Shown piece after piece: positions 1 through 10,258 of a stretch of DNA of 64,000 bases; positions within the stretch are counted from its first letter, which is position 1; each line of letters starts with the position of its first letter. This DNA comes from Arachnia propionica (GTDB lineage: Bacteria; Actinomycetota; Actinomycetes; Propionibacteriales; Propionibacteriaceae). The notes beneath the pieces were generated by a model. That model was not told the DNA's origin and made no database searches. It saw nothing but the letters and a program-made list of their open reading frames with translations. Position numbers and translations under genes: made by a program. The stretch lies in contig NZ_RQZG01000001.1 of the NCBI RefSeq assembly GCF_003859805.1, positions 1 to 64,000 on the forward strand, written 5' to 3'.

Positions 1-2
1 CG

Positions 3-1763
3 GTGGCGGTGTCGGTTGATCCGGCGGCGGTCACCCCGAAGGCCGATTTCGACGGTGTGGCGAACACCACCCTGGTGACCGACCAGGCGATCAAGGCCGG
101 TGCCACCCACACCTTCACCGTCAAGGCGAAGGCCAAGGTGGCGCTGGATGCCACGGCCGAGGCCCGGGAGTGTGAGCTCCAGGCCGGCGAGACCGGGACG
201 GGTCTGCTCAACCAGGCCACCATGACCAGTGGCGGCAAGACCGTCGAGGCCCGCGCCTGTGAGCCGGTCAGGCTGCCTGCGGTCCAGCTGGTCAAGACCC
301 ACCGTGACTTCACCCAGGACAACGACAAGGTGTCCATCACCTACGACGTCAAGGTGACCAACACCGGGGATGTCGCCACCTCCTACTCCTTGACCGACAC
401 CCTCAGGTTCGGTCCGGGGATCACCGTCGACGGTGTCGAGGTGACTGCGGTCGATCCGGCCGATGTGAAGGCCGCAGCCGACTTCGACGGTCGGGACAGG
501 GTCACCCTGGTCACGGACCAGCGGATCGACGCCGGTGCCAGCCACACCTTCACCATCACGGTGACAGGTACCGTCGCCGAGACCATCTCGGCCGAGGCGA
601 CGAACTGTGAGCTCCGTTCCGGTGAGACCGGGACCGGGTTGCTCAACGGTGCCGTCCTCACCTGGGCCGGCGGTGAACTCGCCGACGAGGCCTGTGAACC
701 GGTCAAGATTCCCGGCAGGCCGCAGGTGAACAAGGTGGTCACGGACTTCGAGCAGCAGGGGCAGGACGCCTCGATCGCCTATGAGGTGACGGTGACCAAC
801 CCGAGTGAGTTCGATGCGACCTACTCGTTGAACGACGAGCTGAGGTTCGGTGAGGGCGTGACCGTGGTGCCGGGCTCGGTGACGGTGACGGCTGATCCTG
901 CCGACATCGTCCCGGCCGCCGACTTCGACGGTGTGGCGAACCCCACCCTGGTGACCGATCAGGAGATCAAGGCCGGGGCCACCCACACCTACACCGTCAA
1001 GGCGAAGGCCAAGATCAGGATCGGCTCCGCGGCAACGGCCCTGGAGTGCGAACTCCAGACCGGCGAGAACGGCACGGGTCTGCTCAACCGGGTGGAGATG
1101 GTGACAGGCGGCCAGTCGCAGACCGCACGGGCCTGTCGCCCCGTCGAGGTGCCTGACCTCCAGCTGAGCAAGATGCAGCGTGACGTCGCCCAGGACGGTG
1201 CATCGGTCGCCATCACCTACGACGTGCGGGTGACCAACACCGGTGGCATCGCCACCTCCTACTCCTTGGCCGACACCCTCGCCTACGGTGACGGGATCGA
1301 GGTCAGCACCGTCGAGGTGAGTGCGGTCGATCCGGCCGATGTGAAGGCCGCAGCCGACTTCGACGGTCAGGACAGGGTCACCCTGGTCACGGACCAGCGG
1401 ATCGACGCCGGTGCCAGCCACACCTTCACCATCACGGTGCGGGGCAGGGTCACCGAGAAGGTCACGGCTGCCACGGCCGACTGCGAGGTCCACGGGGCCG
1501 AGCGGGGCACGGGTCTGCTCAACATGGCCGACCTCACCTGGATCGGGGGCGAGCTGAGTGACCGTGCCTGTGAGCCGGTCACCCCGCTCCCGCCGAAGCC
1601 GGAACCGACGCCGTCGCCCAGCCCGGCCCCGTCACCGACACCGACGGTGACACCCAGCCCGGCCCCGTCGCCGACACCCAGTCCGGCTCCGAGCCCGAGG
1701 CCGACCCCGGCGAAGCCGGAGCCGCCGAAGGTCAGGCCGGGTCTGCCCAAGACCGGTCGCTGA
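3..1763 (+). CDS. Repeat-rich surface protein, C-terminal part (5' end outside window)
   Basis: The 586 visible residues are the end of a larger secreted protein, since the frame is open at the left edge. They consist of alternating beta-rich modules of about 145 residues in an A-B-A-B order, so one two-module unit is 292 residues. Each module has a conserved pair of cysteines (CEL ... ACEPV or CRPV) that could form a disulfide, and a VTNTGD/YSL.D.L core as in DUF11-type stalk repeats of Gram-positive surface proteins. Residues of about 530-580 are a Pro/Ser/Thr/Lys-rich wall-spanning stretch. The protein ends in LPKTGR and stops, so the sortase motif LPKTG is present but the hydrophobic helix and positive tail are missing. 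A terminator follows directly. The likely role is a cell-surface stalk or adhesin. Anchoring is uncertain. Confidence 0.8.
   Translation: MAVSVDPAAVTPKADFDGVANTTLVTDQAIKAGATHTFTVKAKAKVALDATAEARECELQAGETGTGLLNQATMTSGGKTVEARACEPVRLPAVQLVKTHRDFTQDNDKVSITYDVKVTNTGDVATSYSLTDTLRFGPGITVDGVEVTAVDPADVKAAADFDGRDRVTLVTDQRIDAGASHTFTITVTGTVAETISAEATNCELRSGETGTGLLNGAVLTWAGGELADEACEPVKIPGRPQVNKVVTDFEQQGQDASIAYEVTVTNPSEFDATYSLNDELRFGEGVTVVPGSVTVTADPADIVPAADFDGVANPTLVTDQEIKAGATHTYTVKAKAKIRIGSAATALECELQTGENGTGLLNRVEMVTGGQSQTARACRPVEVPDLQLSKMQRDVAQDGASVAITYDVRVTNTGGIATSYSLADTLAYGDGIEVSTVEVSAVDPADVKAAADFDGQDRVTLVTDQRIDAGASHTFTITVRGRVTEKVTAATADCEVHGAERGTGLLNMADLTWIGGELSDRACEPVTPLPPKPEPTPSPSPAPSPTPTVTPSPAPSPTPSPAPSPRPTPAKPEPPKVRPGLPKTGR
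447..563 (+). repeat. Long direct repeat, copy 1 (partner 1323-1439)
   Basis: These 117 bases match 1323-1439 with a single mismatch by eye, at a period of 876 bases (292 codons). The two copies lie in the two B-type modules of the surface protein. Surrounding module sequence is clearly less similar, which suggests recent gene conversion or duplication. Confidence 0.85.
1323..1439 (+). repeat. Long direct repeat, copy 2 (partner 447-563)
   Basis: Second copy of the 117-base repeat inside the surface protein gene, 116 of 117 bases identical by eye to the first. Such repeats can recombine and change the number of stalk modules. Confidence 0.85.
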
Positions 1764-1769
1764 CAGGAG

Positions 1770-1803
1770 AAACCCCGTGGGTCCCATCGGACCCACGGGG
1801 TTT
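1770..1803 (+). terminator. Hairpin terminator after surface protein
   Basis: A 15-bp perfect stem (AAACCCCGTGGGTCC / GGACCCACGGGGTTT) with loop CATC starts seven bases after the surface protein stop codon. Flanking A and T runs make it usable in both directions, and the tRNA gene on the other strand points towards it. Confidence 0.85.
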
Positions 1804-1826
1804 CCCGTCCCTCGTCATCGGTGAGG

Positions 1827-1900
1827 TGGGGCGTGCGGGGCTCGAACCCGCGACCCAAGGATTATGAGTCCTCTGCTCTGACCGGCTGAGCTAACGCCCC
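1827..1900 (-). tRNA. tRNA with CAT anticodon (Ile2 or elongator Met)
   Basis: The minus strand folds as a complete 74-nt tRNA. The acceptor is GGGGCGT/ACGCCCC, the D arm is TAGCTCAG...GAGC, the anticodon loop is CTCATAA (anticodon CAT), and the T arm is GCGGG TTCGAGC CCCGC. The discriminator is A and CCA is not encoded. A CAT anticodon can be elongator Met or lysidine-modified Ile2. The G27-T43 wobble in the anticodon stem resembles E. coli Ile2, so I lean slightly to Ile2, but this is not settled by eye. Confidence 0.93.
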
Positions 1901-1990
1901 TTGGAACGAGAACAGTCTAGAACAGGGCCTCATGCCCGGCTCGAAGGACGGTCACAGGGGGAGCACAGCGTCAGCCGTGACGGTTGACCC

Positions 1991-2962
1991 ATGACGAATT
2001 CCACAGCCATGAAGAAGATCTCCCGCCGTGCGGTCATCACCGGCAGCGTCGGGATGGTTGGTCTCACCGCTGCCGGAGGCACCGCGTGGGCCCTCGACCG
2101 ATTCCTCATCGAGCACGCCGATGTCACCTCGGCCTCCGACTACGAAGGGTTGCCCGGCACCCAGAGCGGTGGCACCACCGCGAACATCAGCAGTTCCGCC
2201 GACGACGGGGTGATCGACGGGTTGAGCTACACCTCGTCGGACAGGAGCATCACCATCACCGCGCACAGCTCGGGCAGTGGGGACTCGGCCCTGGCCTGGT
2301 ACGTCGCCGATGTGCGCCTCGGTGATGCCACGTTCCTGGCCAGCGCCTTCGCCAAGGACACCTTCGGCACCAACATCATCGACACTCCCTCCTCGATCCT
2401 CTCCCAGGTGGGTGGGCTGTTCGCCGTCAACGGGGACTACTACGGCTTCCGTGACACCGGCATCGTGATCAGAAACGGCGTCGCATTCCGGGATGAACCT
2501 GCTCGACAGGGTCTCGCGATCATGCGTGACGGATCGATGGTGAGCTACGACGAGACCGCCACCAGTGCTGCACGGCTCATCGCCGACGGCGCGTGGCACA
2601 CCCTGTCCTTCGGGCCCACGCTCGTCGACGGTGGCGTGGTGGTGCCCGGCATCGATGAGGTCGAGGTGGACACCAATTTCGGCAACCATTCCATCCAGGG
2701 CAGACAACCACGTACCGGGATCGGAATGATCGAACCCAATCACTTCCTCGTCATCGTGGCCGATGGACGCAGTCCTGGGTACAGCACAGGCACGACCATG
2801 ACGGACTTCGCCGGTCTGTTCACCGATCTCGGTGCGCAGGTGGCCTACAACCTCGACGGTGGTGGATCGTCGGCGATGGTCTTCAACGGTGCCCTGGTGA
2901 ACAACCCGCTCGGCCGCGGCAAGGAACGGGGCACCTCGGACATCCTGTGGATCGGGAGGTGA
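1991..2962 (+). CDS. Tat-exported phosphodiester glycosidase family protein (NAGPA/DUF2233)
   Basis: The 323-residue product starts with a twin-arginine signal (R12-R13 in KKISRRAVITGS) followed by a hydrophobic segment, so it should be exported folded. The mature part fits the NAGPA/DUF2233 phosphodiester glycosidase fold: a VNGDYYGFRDTG block in the middle and a C-terminal NLDGGGSSAM block followed by the ILWI end. Relatives remove GlcNAc-phosphodiester caps or act on exopolysaccharide and wall glycans. The substrate here is unknown. The stop codon lies beside the start of a glycosyltransferase, which suggests a joint job in surface glycan modification. Confidence 0.85.
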   Translation: MTNSTAMKKISRRAVITGSVGMVGLTAAGGTAWALDRFLIEHADVTSASDYEGLPGTQSGGTTANISSSADDGVIDGLSYTSSDRSITITAHSSGSGDSALAWYVADVRLGDATFLASAFAKDTFGTNIIDTPSSILSQVGGLFAVNGDYYGFRDTGIVIRNGVAFRDEPARQGLAIMRDGSMVSYDETATSAARLIADGAWHTLSFGPTLVDGGVVVPGIDEVEVDTNFGNHSIQGRQPRTGIGMIEPNHFLVIVADGRSPGYSTGTTMTDFAGLFTDLGAQVAYNLDGGGSSAMVFNGALVNNPLGRGKERGTSDILWIGR

Positions 2963-2964
2963 GC

Positions 2965-4011
2965 GTGGTGCTCGTCCTGATCCCTGCATTCGAACCCGGT
3001 GACTCGCTGATCCGACTCGTTCGGGACCTCCGTCGCCACCCCCGGCAACCGGAGATCCTCGTCATCGATGACGGATCCGGGCCGGACTTCGACGAGGTCT
3101 TCGCCCTGTCGCGTCTCCACGGTGCCGAGGTGCTCCGCCACCACGGCAACCGAGGCAAGGGCCATGCCTTGAAGACCGGTTTCGCCCACGCCCGCCGTGC
3201 CCATCCGGGTGAGGTCGTGGTGTGCGCCGACTCGGATGGCCAGCACGAGGTGGCCGACATCATCAAGGTGGCCGACGAGGTGGATCCGGGAGCGCATGAG
3301 ATGGTGCTGGGGGGACGCCGTTTCACCGGACGGGTGCCGCTGCGCTCCCGGATCGGCAACACCACCACCACATGGCTGTTCCAGGCCCTGACCGGCATCG
3401 GCATCGGTGACACCCAGACCGGACTGAGGGCCTACCCGCCATCGCTGCTGGAGTGGCTGCAATCCGTGCCGGGGGAGCGTTTCGAGTACGAATTGCGCCT
3501 GTTGCTCCAGGCCCGCGACGCCGGTGTCGGGATCCGTGAGGTGGGGATCGAGACCATCTACCTGGCAGGGAACGCAGGCTCCCACTTCCGTCCGGTCATC
3601 GACTCGTGGCGGGTCTACCGTCCTCTGCTCGCCTTCGCGGGGGCCTCGTTGGTGGGCTTCGTCACCGACACCCTGGTGCTGCTGGCGATGATGACCTTGA
3701 CCGGGCACCTGTTGCTGAGCGTGGTCACCGCACGAGTGCTGTCCGCGACGCTCAACTACCACCTGGGACGGCGGGTCGTGTTCCGGGCCGGGGACCGCAG
3801 TTCGGTGCTGCGTTACGGCGGACTCGCTGCCGGGTTGCTCGTGCTGAACTGTCTGCTCATCGCCGCTCTGGACGCGGTGATGCCGTTGGTGGTGGCCAAG
3901 GTGCTCACTGAGCTGAGCCTGTTCGCGGTGAGTTTCGTGGTCCAACGGGCCGTCGTCTTCACCGCTGAGCAACCGGTCGAGGTGGCGCCGGCTGGATCTG
4001 TCGGGCGGTGA
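2965..4011 (+). CDS. GT2 polyprenyl-phosphate glycosyltransferase fused to GtrA-like membrane domain
   Basis: The N-terminal ~225 residues form a family 2 glycosyltransferase of the DPM1/GtrB kind: VLIPAFEPG, VIDDGSG, HHGNRGKGHALKTGF, the CADSDGQ (DxD-like) motif and DTQTGLRAYP. The C-terminal ~120 residues are hydrophobic with about four helices, like the GtrA/DPMS flippase-type domain. The protein should load a sugar onto a polyprenyl phosphate and help move it across the membrane. The start is uncertain. GTG at 2965 has GGGAGG at a good distance; GTG at 2959 overlaps the upstream stop codon; GTG at 2947 gives the longest form. Coupling to the upstream glycosidase gene is likely. Confidence 0.85.
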   Translation: MVLVLIPAFEPGDSLIRLVRDLRRHPRQPEILVIDDGSGPDFDEVFALSRLHGAEVLRHHGNRGKGHALKTGFAHARRAHPGEVVVCADSDGQHEVADIIKVADEVDPGAHEMVLGGRRFTGRVPLRSRIGNTTTTWLFQALTGIGIGDTQTGLRAYPPSLLEWLQSVPGERFEYELRLLLQARDAGVGIREVGIETIYLAGNAGSHFRPVIDSWRVYRPLLAFAGASLVGFVTDTLVLLAMMTLTGHLLLSVVTARVLSATLNYHLGRRVVFRAGDRSSVLRYGGLAAGLLVLNCLLIAALDAVMPLVVAKVLTELSLFAVSFVVQRAVVFTAEQPVEVAPAGSVGR

Positions 4012-4029
4012 TGGCTCTATCCTTGGGCC

Positions 4030-5676
4030 ATGCGCAACCCCTCCGCCATCGATGCCATCGCTGAATCCCATGTCGACGCACTGGTCGCCCACAACCCGGA
4101 ACATGCCACCGACCTCGGTGTCCCGGGCCACGATGACAGACTCAGTGACCACGGTCCGCAGGTCGTGGAGCAGTGGGCTGAACACCTGCGGGATGTTCTG
4201 GGACAGCTGGAGGCGGCCGAGGCCGTCGATGACGTGGACCGGGCGACCAAGGCCGCCATGCAGGATCGCCTCGGGCTCGAGTTGGAGTGCATCGAGGCGG
4301 GTGACCACCTGTCAGCCGTCAACAACATCGACTGCCCACTGACCTGGACCCGCGACGTGTTCGACCTGATGGCCACGGACACCGACGAACACTGGGCCAC
4401 CATCGCGGCCCGCTTGAGGGCCGTCCCGGGGGCCTTCGCCAGTTGGACCGAGACCCTGCGTCGGGGCATCGCCGTCGGCAACGTGCCGGCCAGGCGGGCC
4501 GTGCTGGATGCAGTCGGCCAGGCACGTGACCTGTCCCGGGACACCGGGCGGTTCCAGCAACTGGTGGGGGAGTCCGGACGTGACGGAGCACTCCAGGACG
4601 AGATCGAGAAGGCGGCTCTCACCGCCCGGGAGGGGGCTGCCGTGCTGGCCGAGTTCCTCGCAGAGGAACTGGCCCCGGTGGCGCGGGAGGCCGACGGGGT
4701 GGGCCGGGAGCGTTACCAGCGGGCCTCGCGTGAGTTCCTGGGGGCGCGCATCGACCTGGACGAGACCTATGAGTGGGGGATCGAGTCCCTGGCCCGCATC
4801 ACCGCTGAGCAGGAGGAGGTGGCGAAGCAGATCTCCGGCGGCACCGTCGCCGAGACGATCGAGCAGCTCAACGCCGACCCCGCCAATGTCATCCACGGCA
4901 CCGAGGCCCTCAAGGCGTGGCTCCAGGCCACCGCGGACGAGGCCATCGAGGCCCTCGACGGCAAGTACTTCACCCTCGATCCTCGGGTGCGCACCGTCGA
5001 GGGGATGATCGCCCCCTCGGCCACCGGCGGGATCTACTACACCGGCCCGTCGTCGGACTTCTCCCGTCCGGGGCGGATGTGGTGGTCCGTGCCGGAGGGC
5101 GTGACCGAGTTCACCACCTGGCAGGAGAAGACCACCGTGTACCACGAAGGGGTTCCCGGGCATCACCTCCAGGTCGGCCAGGCCGTCGCCCAGGGGGAGA
5201 GGCTCAACCGGTGGCGTTCGCTGGCCTGCTGGGTCTCCGGGCACGGCGAGGGCTGGGCGCTGTACTCGGAGCGTCTCATGGACTCCTTCGGTTTCCTCAG
5301 CCCGGCGGAGCGACTCGGGATGCTCGATGGACAACGGTTGCGTGCCACCCGTGTGGTGCTGGATCTCGGGATCCATCTGGGCAAGCCCGCTCTCGGCCAG
5401 TACGGCGACGGTGTGTGGTCCTACGACAGTTGTCATCGCCTGTTGCGGGAGAACGTGGCGATGGAGGAGAACCAGCTGCGCTTCGAGCTGCACCGCTACC
5501 TGGGCTGGCCGGGTCAGGCACCCAGCTACCTCATCGGTCAGCGGATCTGGGAGCAGATCCGCGATGACGCGGCCCGGCGTGGCGGGGAGGGCTTCGACCT
5601 CAAGGACTTCCACGACCGTGCACTGGCGGTCGGTTCCCTCCCGCTCGACGTGCTCCGGGAGGTGCTGGCCGGGTAA
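4030..5676 (+). CDS. DUF885 family protein (putative metallopeptidase-like)
   Basis: The 548-residue product is full length for the DUF885 family. Its diagnostic motif YHEGVPGHHLQ lies near residue 370 and resembles a zinc-binding HExxH-type signature, with further conserved blocks GEGWALYSERL and the C-terminal LGWPGQAPSYLIG. No signal peptide is visible, so it is probably cytoplasmic. Some relatives are annotated as carboxypeptidases, but the true substrate is generally not established. It stands alone, 18 bases after the glycosyltransferase gene and 9 bases before the glycyl-tRNA synthetase start. Confidence 0.85.
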   Translation: MRNPSAIDAIAESHVDALVAHNPEHATDLGVPGHDDRLSDHGPQVVEQWAEHLRDVLGQLEAAEAVDDVDRATKAAMQDRLGLELECIEAGDHLSAVNNIDCPLTWTRDVFDLMATDTDEHWATIAARLRAVPGAFASWTETLRRGIAVGNVPARRAVLDAVGQARDLSRDTGRFQQLVGESGRDGALQDEIEKAALTAREGAAVLAEFLAEELAPVAREADGVGRERYQRASREFLGARIDLDETYEWGIESLARITAEQEEVAKQISGGTVAETIEQLNADPANVIHGTEALKAWLQATADEAIEALDGKYFTLDPRVRTVEGMIAPSATGGIYYTGPSSDFSRPGRMWWSVPEGVTEFTTWQEKTTVYHEGVPGHHLQVGQAVAQGERLNRWRSLACWVSGHGEGWALYSERLMDSFGFLSPAERLGMLDGQRLRATRVVLDLGIHLGKPALGQYGDGVWSYDSCHRLLRENVAMEENQLRFELHRYLGWPGQAPSYLIGQRIWEQIRDDAARRGGEGFDLKDFHDRALAVGSLPLDVLREVLAG

Positions 5677-5685
5677 CCTGTCCGC

Positions 5686-8739
<3,054 letters not shown>

Positions 8740-8759
8740 CGCAACGGTCAGGAGGGACC

Positions 8760-9182
8760 ATGGAAACGACACCCAGTCAGGCCGCTGTTGCTGCTCCGCT
8801 GGATGACGGTGAGCGCGTCTTCACCTGGGACGGGGTCGAGTTCCGGGTGGACGAGAAGCTCGCCCGAGAACTGGTCAGGGACAGAGCAGGGGCGAGGCTC
8901 TTCGACGAGATCGTCGGCGGCTACCTGGCAGCGATGCCCCAGGTGGCGGAGGCCATCCGTGCCGACCTGATGCAGTGGGGGGACTGGTTCGACCCGGCCG
9001 TCCTGGGAACCGGTCCACAGGAGATCGCGGCCTGCCTCGGCCCGGTGAGGGTGCACACCGTGTCCCGGAGGTGGGGAACCCGGTTGACCTACACGGAGCA
9101 CCGACTCGATGAGGACCACCTCCTGGACCTGGAGATCGCCGGTGCCTGGGAGTCCATCGACGAGGTGGTCCTCGACGGGTGA
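8760..9182 (+). CDS. Hypothetical protein, 140 residues
   Basis: I do not recognise this family. ATG 8760 is preceded by a strong AGGAGGGA ribosome site; an earlier in-frame GTG at 8736 would overlap the glyQS stop. The protein is acidic and soluble, with no signal peptide or membrane helix. It has a helical N-terminal half (KLARELVRDRAG...IVGGYLAAMPQVAEAI) and a C-terminal half with beta character (PVRVHTVSRRWGTRLTYTEH). It lies 20 bases after glyQS and is probably co-transcribed with it. Confidence 0.7.
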   Translation: METTPSQAAVAAPLDDGERVFTWDGVEFRVDEKLARELVRDRAGARLFDEIVGGYLAAMPQVAEAIRADLMQWGDWFDPAVLGTGPQEIAACLGPVRVHTVSRRWGTRLTYTEHRLDEDHLLDLEIAGAWESIDEVVLDG

Positions 9183-9297
9183 GCGCCACCCCTGGTCAGA
9201 AATGAGCAGAAAAAACGTTCACTGGCCGAAAGGTTGACAGAACCACGGGTTCATGCGGGTTTCGCGCCGAGGTGGCTGGCCGAAGGGTGGGGTGCAA

Positions 9298-9318
9298 GCC
9301 TCAACCTTTGGTTGAGGC
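9298..9318. repeat. Perfect inverted repeat upstream of Roadblock operon
   Basis: GCCTCAACC-TTT-GGTTGAGGC is a perfect 9-bp inverted repeat with a three-base centre. It sits two bases before a TTGACA (9321-9326) and about 90 bases before the Roadblock start. With no T run after it, an operator is more likely than a terminator. Confidence 0.6.
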
Positions 9319-9320
9319 TG

Positions 9321-9349
9321 TTGACAGGTTGGATAACTTTCGTCAAACT
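9321..9349 (+). promoter_or_regulatory. Possible promoter of the Roadblock operon
   Basis: TTGACA at 9321-9326 is an exact -35 consensus. The matching -10 position (about 9344-9349, CAAACT) is weak. A second TTGACA lies at 9234-9239 with no good -10. The region 9183-9409 is unusually AT-rich for this genome and holds no gene. Confidence 0.4.
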
Positions 9350-9409
9350 CAAACATGTCGATTAGCCAAAAAGATGGCATGATCGCGTACCGACAGACGA
9401 AGGAAGACC

Positions 9410-9778
9410 ATGTCCAGGATTGATCAGATCGAACAGTTGCTCAAGCGGCTCGTCGCTCTCACCCCGGATCTGGAGGGGGCAATCCTCGTCACCCTCGACG
9501 GCCTGCCGATTGCCTCGGCGCTGGCCGGAGGGACCGACGAGGACCGCGTCGCCGCCATGGGGGCCGCAGCACTCGCCACCGGATCACGCACGGTGAGCGA
9601 GCTCGCCCGCGGTGAGCTGGAGCAGGTGCTGGTCAAGGGCAGCGAGGGCTACATCGTGCACATCGCCGCCGGTCGAGAGGCCGTTCTCATGGGCATCTCC
9701 AACGGGCTGGCCAAGCTCGGGATGATCCTGTTCGAGATGAAGTCCACGGCCAAGGAACTGGCCCGCGAACTCGCATGA
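9410..9778 (+). CDS. Roadblock/LC7 domain protein
   Basis: The 122-residue protein is a single Roadblock/LC7 domain (MglB-like fold). It opens with an amphipathic helix, then LEGAILVTLDGLPIASAL, a long middle helix (AAMGAAALATGSRTVSELA) and the EQVLVKGSEGYIVHIAAG beta region. In bacteria such proteins form dimers that bind or regulate small GTPases or serve as signalling scaffolds. No MglA-like GTPase gene is in the window. ATG 9410 follows GAAGGAAG. The stop overlaps the next start (ATGA), so it is translationally coupled to the PAS gene. Confidence 0.88.
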   Translation: MSRIDQIEQLLKRLVALTPDLEGAILVTLDGLPIASALAGGTDEDRVAAMGAAALATGSRTVSELARGELEQVLVKGSEGYIVHIAAGREAVLMGISNGLAKLGMILFEMKSTAKELARELA

Positions 9779-10257
9779 TCCACATGGAGGACATGACCTG
9801 CGAGGGCGAAGCCCAGCAATGGACCTACCACGACGGCACGAGCCGTCGGGTGGTCGTGACCGATGTGGAGACCCTCTTCCCCTCAGGCGAACTGATCGTC
9901 TCCCAGACCGACCGTGACGGGATCATCACCACCTGCAACGACGCCTTCGTGCTCATGTCGGGTTTCGAGAAGCACCAGCTCATCGGTGCGCCGCACTCCA
10001 TCCTGCGCCACCCTGACATGCCGCGGGCTGCCTTCGCGGACCTGTGGAACACCGTGAACCAGGGCAAACGCTGGTCCGGATACGTGAAGAACCTCCGTGC
10101 CGACGGTGGGTTCTACTGGGTCTACGCCACGGTGATCCCGAAGATCCGTGGTGGCGAGATCGTCGGGCACACCTCGGTGCGACGTGAGCCGTCGCGTGAC
10201 AAGGTCGCCGAGATGTCAGCCATCTACCGGCAGATGATCCTGGACGAGGGGCGTTGA
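9775..10257 (+). CDS. Stand-alone Aer-like FAD-binding PAS protein
   Basis: The 160-residue protein is one PAS domain closely resembling the N-terminal sensor of the aerotaxis receptor Aer. The FAD-pocket signature RHPDMPRAAFADLW (R78, H79, D81, W91) and N55 correspond to the Aer residues RHPDMP...ADMW and N34. The WSGYVKN and YWVYATVIP strands also match. Unlike Aer it has no membrane anchor, HAMP or methyl-accepting domain, so its output must pass to another protein. The start overlaps the Roadblock stop codon, and the next gene begins three bases after its own stop. The expected role is a cytosolic redox sensor. Confidence 0.88.
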   Translation: MIHMEDMTCEGEAQQWTYHDGTSRRVVVTDVETLFPSGELIVSQTDRDGIITTCNDAFVLMSGFEKHQLIGAPHSILRHPDMPRAAFADLWNTVNQGKRWSGYVKNLRADGGFYWVYATVIPKIRGGEIVGHTSVRREPSRDKVAEMSAIYRQMILDEGR

Positions 10258-10258
10258 G

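Noticed and set aside
9298-9318. Inverted repeat as rho-independent terminator of glyQS and its neighbour
   Set aside because: No T run follows, and it lies more than 110 bases after the last stop, directly next to a -35 box.
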